Below are positions 4,686 through 10,874 of a stretch of DNA of 10,874 bases, piece by piece (within the stretch, counting starts at the first letter, position 1; each line of letters begins with the position of its first letter). Under the pieces are notes generated by a model, which had not been told where the DNA came from, searched no databases, and was given only the letters and a program-made list of their open reading frames with translations. The position numbers and the translations under genes are program-made. Origin of the DNA: CALAED01 sp937891035 (lineage in GTDB: Bacteria; Actinomycetota; Actinomycetes; Streptosporangiales; Streptosporangiaceae); NCBI GenBank assembly GCA_035642125.1, contig DASQSZ010000293.1:1-10874 (forward strand), given 5' to 3'.

Positions 4686-5738
4686 GTGCCCCGAGTTCAG
4701 GGCTGTGCCGCCTTCCGCGTGACGATGCCGCGCGGAGGCCGTCCGGAAAGCATCCTCGTCCGGCTGACCGGCGACGATGGCGCGGTCGGCTGGGGTGAGG
4801 CACCGTTGCGTCCGGAGACGGACTCGACCTGGGCCGACATCGCGGAAAGACTCGCCCCCGCGCTGCTCGGCCTCGACTGGGACCGGCCGGAAGACGTGGC
4901 GGGCGTCGCACAGCTCGGCAGCCACCGCGCCGCCGCCGCGATCGACATCGCCTGCTGGGATCTGTGGTGCCGGGCTCGGCGCGTGCCGCTCGCGCACGCG
5001 CTCGGCGGCACCCGCACCTCGGTCGTCGTCGGCGCCCGGGTGGCCGTCCAGCCCACCATCGAATCGTTGGTCTCCCAGGTGAACAGATTCGTGGGGGCGG
5101 GCTACACCCGGGTCACAGTCGGGGTCCGGCCGGGTTGGGACATCGAGCCCGTCCGCGCCGTGCGCCGCGCCTATCCGGCGCTCGCCCTGATCGCCGACGC
5201 CGACGGCGCCTACACCGAGACGCCCGCGCACCTCGCCGCGCTGACCGCGCTCGACGCCTATGGGCTGCTCGCGATCGAGCGTCCGTTCGCCTCGGGCGAC
5301 CTGGCCGCGCACGCCCGGCTGCAGGGCCGGATCGCCACGTCGCTCAGCCCGTACGTGAGCGACCTCGACACCCTCGACGCCGCGATCACGCTGGGGGCGG
5401 GCCGCGCGCTCAACGTGCGGATCGCCGCGCTCGGCGGGCTCACCGCCGCCCGCAGCGGGCACGACCGGGCCTATGCCGCCGGCTGGGACGTGTGGTGCGG
5501 CGGGGCCGGCGCGTTCGGCATCGGGCAGGCAGCGGCGATCGCCGTCGCCGGCCTACCGGGCTGCACCCTGCCAAGCGACGTCGGCGAGATCGCCGGTGGC
5601 CCGGTCTTCGTCACGCCCCCGGTGCGCGCGAGCGGCGGCGTGCTGGCGGTGCCGTTCACCGAGCCGGGGCTCGGCCATGCCGTGGACGCACCGGCCATCG
5701 CCCGGCTGGCCACGCGGACCGTGCGGATCCCCGCATGA
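4686..5738 (+). CDS. Enolase-superfamily protein of the MenC (o-succinylbenzoate synthase) branch with altered active site
   Basis: The 350-residue protein has a capping domain (1 to about 100, with the GWGE motif) and a C-terminal barrel. Family blocks are easy to see: CWDLWCRARRVPLAHALGG, the PGWDIEPVRAVR strand and loop, IADADGAY, AIERPFASGDL, WCGGAGAFGIGQ and LPSD. True MenC enzymes use a KxK motif, three acidic metal ligands and a second-side lysine (patterns VKIKPGWD, VDANSAY, IEQP, LDES, NIKPGRVGG). By eye alignment, D171 and E198 are kept, but KxK is G146-V-R148, the third ligand position is S221 (LSPY for LDES) and the last lysine is R245. It probably does not carry out the menaquinone-pathway dehydration; a different reaction or a non-catalytic role is possible. 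The start is GTG with AAGGAGGG upstream. Its TGA overlaps an ATG (ATGA at 5735), and the kinase gene follows directly. Confidence 0.8.
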   Translation: MPRVQGCAAFRVTMPRGGRPESILVRLTGDDGAVGWGEAPLRPETDSTWADIAERLAPALLGLDWDRPEDVAGVAQLGSHRAAAAIDIACWDLWCRARRVPLAHALGGTRTSVVVGARVAVQPTIESLVSQVNRFVGAGYTRVTVGVRPGWDIEPVRAVRRAYPALALIADADGAYTETPAHLAALTALDAYGLLAIERPFASGDLAAHARLQGRIATSLSPYVSDLDTLDAAITLGAGRALNVRIAALGGLTAARSGHDRAYAAGWDVWCGGAGAFGIGQAAAIAVAGLPGCTLPSDVGEIAGGPVFVTPPVRASGGVLAVPFTEPGLGHAVDAPAIARLATRTVRIPA

Positions 5739-5748
5739 CGACGATGCG

Positions 5749-5769
5749 ATGGCGATGGCGATGGCGATG
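5749..5769 (+). repeat. Tandem ATGGCG hexamer at the kinase gene start
   Basis: ATGGCG is repeated three times from 5749 and followed by ATGACG, so four in-frame ATG codons alternate with Ala codons just after the preceding stop. The hexamer unit keeps frame when it slips, so copy changes would alter the number of possible start codons without a frameshift. Confidence 0.6.
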
Positions 5770-5790
5770 ACGATAACGAGCGATGACGAC

Positions 5791-6363
5791 ATGACGAGCG
5801 CGCCGCTGTGGGTCGTCGCCGGTCCGCCGGGCAGCGGCAAGACCACGGTCGCCGAGCTGCTGCTCGCGCGGCTGCGCCCGGTCCCGGCGCTGCTCGACAA
5901 GGACACCATGTACGGCTCGTTCGTCGCCGCGACGCTCGAGTGGGCCGGGCGGCCGCCCGGTGAACGCGAAGGCCCGTGGTACGACCGGCACGTCAAACGG
6001 CACGAGTACGGCGGGATGACGGCCACGGCCAGGCAGATCCGATCGCATGGCTGTCCCGTGCTGCTCAGCGCGCCCTTCACCGGGCAGATCCACTCCATGG
6101 CACGCTGGCGAGCGTGGGCGGCCGACCTCGGCGGGCCGCCGGTGCACCTGGTCTGGATCCGCACGGACGCCGACACCCTGCGACACCGGCTGCGGGCGCG
6201 CGGCCTCAGCCGCGACGCCGGCAAACTGGCCGGCTTCGGCGAGTTCACCGCGGCGATCCGGCCCGGCCAGGCGCCCCCCGTACCGCACATCGCCGTCGAC
6301 AACCGGCTCGGCGCCGAGCCGCTCGGCCGCCAGCTCGACGCGCTCCTCGGCCACGTCCGTTAG
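5791..6363 (+). CDS. Small P-loop (AAA_33-like) kinase or ATPase
   Basis: With the ATG at 5791 the product has 190 residues. Walker A is GPPGSGKT (residues 11-18, Lys17). An LDKDTMYGSF segment shortly after resembles the substrate-binding region of nucleoside/gluconate-kinase-like enzymes. The second strand (CPVLLSAPF) lacks the usual Walker B aspartate. A lid-like, Arg-rich stretch RHRLRARGLSRDAGKL lies near residues 130-147, and the end (HIAVDN) is typical of this fold. It likely phosphorylates a small molecule, which I cannot name. Start choice is uncertain: in-frame ATGs at 5749, 5755, 5761 and 5767 would add an MAMAMAMT-type leader of up to 14 residues, and none has a clear ribosome-binding site. 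Walker A normally sits close to the N-terminus, which favours 5791. Lack of a ribosome-binding site and the close upstream stop suggest coupling to the enolase-like gene. Confidence 0.8.
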   Translation: MTSAPLWVVAGPPGSGKTTVAELLLARLRPVPALLDKDTMYGSFVAATLEWAGRPPGEREGPWYDRHVKRHEYGGMTATARQIRSHGCPVLLSAPFTGQIHSMARWRAWAADLGGPPVHLVWIRTDADTLRHRLRARGLSRDAGKLAGFGEFTAAIRPGQAPPVPHIAVDNRLGAEPLGRQLDALLGHVR

Positions 6364-6380
6364 GTCACGCCCAGGTCACG
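6362..6380. repeat. Direct repeat AGGTCACG x2 between convergent genes
   Basis: AGGTCACG occurs at 6362-6369 and 6373-6380. One copy overlaps the kinase stop codon and the other the carboxylase stop codon. Only 12 bp separate the two coding regions, so there is little room for separate terminators. Confidence 0.35.
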
Positions 6381-8442
6381 ACGGCGGGACGATGACGGCG
6401 AGGGTCGTCCCGGACTCGACCTGCTGGCCGGCGGTGACGTTCAGCTCAGCCACGACGCCCGACGTGGCGGCGGCGATGCGGTGTTCCATCTTCATCGCCT
6501 CGAGGACGACGAGGGGCTGGCCGGCCGTCACGGCGGCGCCGCGTTCCGCCAGGACGCGGACGACCGTGCCCGGCAGCGGCGCCAGCAACGAGCCGGGCGG
6601 CACCAGATCCTCCGGGTCGGCGAACCGGGGCAAGGCGCGCAGCGCGACCGCGCCGAGCCCGGAGTCGACGAAGACGTCGCGTCCGCCCAGAACGTCAACG
6701 GGCGCACCGGGCGCGCCGGGCACATCGGGAGGATCCGCTCCGACGAGGCGGACGGAAAAGACCCGGCGGACTCCGGCGATCTCCAGCGTGACCTCGTGGT
6801 CGCGGCGGCCGGAGGCGCGCCGGTGCGGCGTCGTCGTACGGATGTGGCTGACATCGGGGTGGTCGTCGAAGCGCGGACCGGTCCGCGTGAACCGATAGGT
6901 CACCTCGATGTCGCCGGCGGGCCCGGCGTAGGCCTTGCGCTCCGGCTGGGACGGCACGTTCCGCCAGCCGGCGGGCAGTCCGCCCAGCACCGGGGCCGCG
7001 GCCCGGTTCGCCGCGGCCTCGGCCAGCGCGGCCGCGAGCGCGGACAGCCGCACCGCCGCCGCGTCGGCCAGCGGCGCCACGAGGCCGCCCGGCGGTCCGC
7101 CGGCCGGCCGGCGGCGCTCCAGATAGTCGGTCGTGGTGTCGCCGGCGCGAAAGTCGTCGTCGGTGAGCACGCGGACGAGCAGGTCGCGGTTGGTCGTGAC
7201 GCCGTGCAGCCGGGCCCGGCGCAGCGCCGCGGCGAGCCGGCGGGCGGCCGCCGCGCGGCTCGGCGCCCACGCGATGACCTTGGCGAGCATGGAATCGTAG
7301 TGAACGCCGATCTCGCTGCCGGCCGCGACCCCGGAGTCGAGGCGGAGGCCGTACGACGCGGGCACGCGGAACTCGGCGTCGACGCCCGGCACCTCGAAGG
7401 TGTGCAGGCGGCCGGTGGCCGGCCGCCAGTCCTGTGCCGGATCCTCGGCGTACAGCCTGGCCTCGATCGCGTGCCCGCGCGGCTCGGGCGGGCGCTCGGG
7501 CAGCTTGGCGCCCTCGGCGATCTCGATCTGCAGGCGGACCAGGTCGACGCCGTACACGCACTCGGTGACCGGATGCTCAACCTGGAGCCGGGTGTTGACC
7601 TCAAGGAAGTAGAACCGGCCGTCGGGACGGAGCAGGAACTCCACGGTGCCCGCTCCCTCGTACCCGATCGTCGTGGCGGCGATGGCGGCGGCCTCGCACA
7701 GGTCGGCGCGCAGCCGGGGCGACACGGCCGGGGACGGCGCCGTCTCGATGATCTTCTGGTGGCGGCGCTGGATCGAGCACTCGCGCTCCCCCAGCGTCCA
7801 GACGGTGCCGTGCCGGTCGGCGAGGATCTGGACCTCGATGTGCCGGCCGCCTTCGACGAGCGGCTCGCAGAACACGGCCGGGTCGCCGAACGCCGACGCC
7901 GCCTCCCGGCGGGCGGCGGCGACCGCGCCCGGCAGGTCGTCGAGGGTGCGGACGATCCGCATGCCGCGGCCGCCGCCCCCGGCCGCCGCCTTCACCATGA
8001 GAGGAAGGTCGGATCGCGCCGCGGTCTCCGCATCGAGTTCGGGGAGCACCGGCACGCCCGCGTCGGCCATGAGCTTCTTTGCCGCGGTCTTCGAGCCCAT
8101 GGCCGCGATCGCGGCGGGCGGCGGGCCGATCCAGATCAGCCCGGCGTCGAGCACGGCGCGGGCGAAATCGGCGCTCTCGGACAAGAATCCGTACCCGGGG
8201 TGGATCGCGTCGGCCCCGGCCGCCCGGGCGGCCGACACCAGCAGATCGCCGCGCAGATACGTCTCGGCCGGCGCCGAGCCGGGCAGCCGTACGGCCGCAT
8301 CGGCCTCGGTCACGTGCGGCAGCGCGCCGTCGCCGTCGGCGTCTGAGAACACGGCGACGGTCGAAAGGCCGAGCTCGGCGCAGGTCCGGAAGACCCGCCG
8401 GGCGATCTCGCCGCGGTTGGCGACCAGCACAGAGTTGATCAT
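6376..8442 (-). CDS. Acyl-CoA carboxylase alpha subunit: biotin carboxylase plus biotin carrier (methylcrotonyl-/geranyl-CoA type)
   Basis: The 688-residue protein carboxylates its own biotin with ATP and bicarbonate and passes the carboxyl group to the beta subunit. The biotin carboxylase N-domain starts MINSVLVANRGEIARR (1 to about 110). The ATP-grasp domain follows, with Lys151 before the glycine loop GGGGRGM, the ECSIQRRHQKIIE segment and the catalytic EVNTRLQVEH block at 281-290. The C-domain runs to about 440. A linker/BT-like region and a biotinyl domain with the VLEAMKMEH motif end the protein; Lys651 is the biotinylation site, 37 residues from the C-terminus as usual. Start ATG 8442 lies 2 nt past the beta-subunit stop with no strong ribosome-binding site, pointing to translational coupling. 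Length and partner fit MCC/GCC-type alpha subunits and resemble mycobacterial AccA2. A longer reading frame extending upstream to 8787 overlaps the beta gene and is not real. Confidence 0.93.
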   Translation of the reverse strand: MINSVLVANRGEIARRVFRTCAELGLSTVAVFSDADGDGALPHVTEADAAVRLPGSAPAETYLRGDLLVSAARAAGADAIHPGYGFLSESADFARAVLDAGLIWIGPPPAAIAAMGSKTAAKKLMADAGVPVLPELDAETAARSDLPLMVKAAAGGGGRGMRIVRTLDDLPGAVAAARREAASAFGDPAVFCEPLVEGGRHIEVQILADRHGTVWTLGERECSIQRRHQKIIETAPSPAVSPRLRADLCEAAAIAATTIGYEGAGTVEFLLRPDGRFYFLEVNTRLQVEHPVTECVYGVDLVRLQIEIAEGAKLPERPPEPRGHAIEARLYAEDPAQDWRPATGRLHTFEVPGVDAEFRVPASYGLRLDSGVAAGSEIGVHYDSMLAKVIAWAPSRAAAARRLAAALRRARLHGVTTNRDLLVRVLTDDDFRAGDTTTDYLERRRPAGGPPGGLVAPLADAAAVRLSALAAALAEAAANRAAAPVLGGLPAGWRNVPSQPERKAYAGPAGDIEVTYRFTRTGPRFDDHPDVSHIRTTTPHRRASGRRDHEVTLEIAGVRRVFSVRLVGADPPDVPGAPGAPVDVLGGRDVFVDSGLGAVALRALPRFADPEDLVPPGSLLAPLPGTVVRVLAERGAAVTAGQPLVVLEAMKMEHRIAAATSGVVAELNVTAGQQVESGTTLAVIVPPS
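6385..6412. terminator. Inverted repeat at the convergent gene ends, possible terminator
   Basis: CGGGACGA (6385-6392) pairs with TCGTCCCG (6405-6412) across a 12-nt loop, 21 nt downstream of the kinase stop and inside the last codons of the carboxylase alpha gene. It could end the plus-strand transcript. The large loop and lack of a U-tract keep this tentative. Confidence 0.25.
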
Positions 8443-8444
8443 GA

Positions 8445-8447
<3 letters not shown>
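8436..8447. other. 12-bp palindrome at the beta/alpha gene junction
   Basis: TGATCATGATCA is perfectly self-complementary and includes the beta-subunit stop codon and the alpha-subunit start codon. It may be only a by-product of the tight TGA-TC-ATG junction. Confidence 0.4.
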
Positions 8448-10046
<1,599 letters not shown>

Positions 10047-10050
10047 GGTG

Positions 10051-10055
10051 CCTCC
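10051..10055 (-). promoter_or_regulatory. Ribosome-binding site (GGAGG) of the beta-subunit gene
   Basis: On the minus strand GGAGG is followed by CACC and ATG. This fixes the beta-subunit start at 10046 rather than at an in-frame codon upstream that overlaps the preceding gene. Confidence 0.65.
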
Positions 10056-10080
10056 GGCTCGCTCGACCGGACCACCCGGC

Positions 10081-10874
10081 TCACAACAGTTCCTCCGGCA
10101 CGTCGACCTCACATGCCCGCAACCACTCGCCGAGCGCCTTGCCCTGGGGGTCGAAGCGGGTCGAGGCCGCCACCCCCTCCTGGAGCAGCCCTTCGACGAC
10201 GAAGTTGACGGCCCGGAGGTTGGGGAGCAGGTGGCGGGTCACGGTGTGTTTGCCCGTCTCGGGGAGAAGCGCGATGAGCTTGCGCTCGGTGAGGGTATGC
10301 GCCAGCCAGCGCCATTGATCGTCTGTACGAGCCCAGACGCCGATGTTGGCGTCGCCCCCTTTGTCGCCGCTGCGCGCCCCGGCGATCCGCCCGAGCGGGA
10401 CGGTGAGCGTACGCGTCCGCGAGCGGGCGGCGGGCGGCGGCATGTCGTACCGCGGCGGCCGCGGCCGGCCGGGAGCCGGGGCGGCGGACGCGTGCGTGGG
10501 CGGAACGGGCAACCGGGTGCCATCGGGCAGCGCCGCGATCTGCTCGATCTCCGCGCTGTCCACGTAGGCGGCCGTGAAGACGCCGCAGGGCGAGCCGCCC
10601 CCGGGCGGACCGGTCAGGCTCAGGCCGGGATAGCTCGCGAGGGCAAGCTCGACGGCCGCGCCGCTGAAGGCACGGCCGACCACATCCTGGTCGGGATCCC
10701 TGACGGCGCAGCGCAACAGCACGGAGGCCGCGCCCTGGGTGGCGGCGGCGGGCCGGTCGCCGGTGCCGCCGATGAGCGTCCACTCGACGTGGGCCGGGCG
10801 GCGGCCGGCGATGGCCGCCTCCATCTGCTCCCTGACGAGCCGGGCCTTGGCGTCGATGTCGAGGCCGGTGAGGA
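10081..10874 (-). CDS. atuA: AtuA-family (DUF1446) protein, C-terminal part, cut by window edge
   Basis: 263 residues are visible; the frame stays open to the right edge (upstream codons read LTGLDIDAKARLVREQ before a Met at 10824), so that Met is internal and the N-terminus is missing. The first part (RCAVRDPDQDVVGRAFSGAAVELALASYPGL... with GPPGGG) matches the end of the DUF1446 domain. After a Pro-rich linker, the second part (PLGRIAGARSGDKGGDANIGVW onward to VEVDV-like EVDVPEELL) matches the AtuA C-terminal domain, fused here although some organisms encode it separately. AtuA is required for acyclic terpene use in Pseudomonas and is encoded beside geranyl-CoA carboxylase; its biochemical reaction is not established. 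Being first of the visible operon and 34 nt before the carboxylase beta gene, it likely serves the same degradative pathway. Confidence 0.85.
   Translation of the reverse strand, partial: LTGLDIDAKARLVREQMEAAIAGRRPAHVEWTLIGGTGDRPAAATQGAASVLLRCAVRDPDQDVVGRAFSGAAVELALASYPGLSLTGPPGGGSPCGVFTAAYVDSAEIEQIAALPDGTRLPVPPTHASAAPAPGRPRPPRYDMPPPAARSRTRTLTVPLGRIAGARSGDKGGDANIGVWARTDDQWRWLAHTLTERKLIALLPETGKHTVTRHLLPNLRAVNFVVEGLLQEGVAASTRFDPQGKALGEWLRACEVDVPEELL

Noticed and set aside
4254..5462. Minus-strand reading frame (402 codons) across the LCP end and the enolase-like gene
   Set aside because: It spans two real genes and the hairpin between them and has no family motif.
6481..8346. Long plus-strand reading frame (621 codons) opposite the carboxylase alpha gene
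   Set aside because: It is antisense to an unmistakable biotin carboxylase. Its product is an Arg/Gly/Asp/Val-rich composition typical of the opposite strand of GC-rich codons, with no motif or ribosome-binding site.

Overview
The window is very GC-rich DNA with the gene set of a high-GC actinomycete. The evidence is a SARP/AfsR-type activator, an actinobacterial GuaB1-family reductase closely resembling mycobacterial Rv1843c, a multi-membrane-segment LytR-CpsA-Psr (LCP) protein, and a biotin-dependent acyl-CoA carboxylase operon headed by an AtuA-family gene. I would guess Streptosporangiales or a close relative, but the sequence alone does not fix the genus.

Layout. (1) 1-872, minus strand: the first 290 residues of a SARP/AfsR-like regulator that runs off the left edge. 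It has a winged-helix domain, a BTAD domain and the start of a Gly/Ser/Pro-rich linker. (2) 873-1243: a 371-bp divergent intergenic region of visibly lower GC, with two direct repeats of 11-bp period, a short palindrome, a GNRA-loop hairpin and a possible -35 box. (3) 1244-2680, plus: guaB1. (4) 2681-2958: a potentially structured intergenic region with candidate promoters. (5) 2959-4536, plus: an LCP-family cell-wall ligase, followed by a hairpin at 4550-4567. (6) 4686-5738, plus: a protein of the MenC/o-succinylbenzoate synthase branch of the enolase superfamily whose catalytic residues look largely replaced. It is followed immediately by (7) about 5791-6363, plus: a small P-loop kinase-like protein. 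(8) 6376-10874, minus: a three-gene operon read right to left, atuA-like (cut by the right edge), a carboxyltransferase beta subunit, and a biotin carboxylase/biotin-carrier alpha subunit. It converges on the kinase gene with 12 bp between stop codons.

How the genes work together. The minus-strand operon is a coherent catabolic unit. The alpha and beta subunits should form a methylcrotonyl-/geranyl-CoA-type carboxylase, and AtuA-family proteins accompany such enzymes in acyclic terpene and branched-chain acid degradation. GuaB1 is a purine-salvage enzyme; its mycobacterial homologue is a GMP reductase controlled through CBS domains. The LCP protein attaches glycopolymers to peptidoglycan or an equivalent acceptor. 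The enolase-like protein and the kinase look translationally linked and may form a two-gene unit of unknown function. I see no rRNA, tRNA, CRISPR array, insertion sequence or phage gene. The most unusual items are the degenerate enolase-superfamily protein with its partner kinase, the hexanucleotide repeat of start codons in front of that kinase, and the structured region upstream of the LCP gene.
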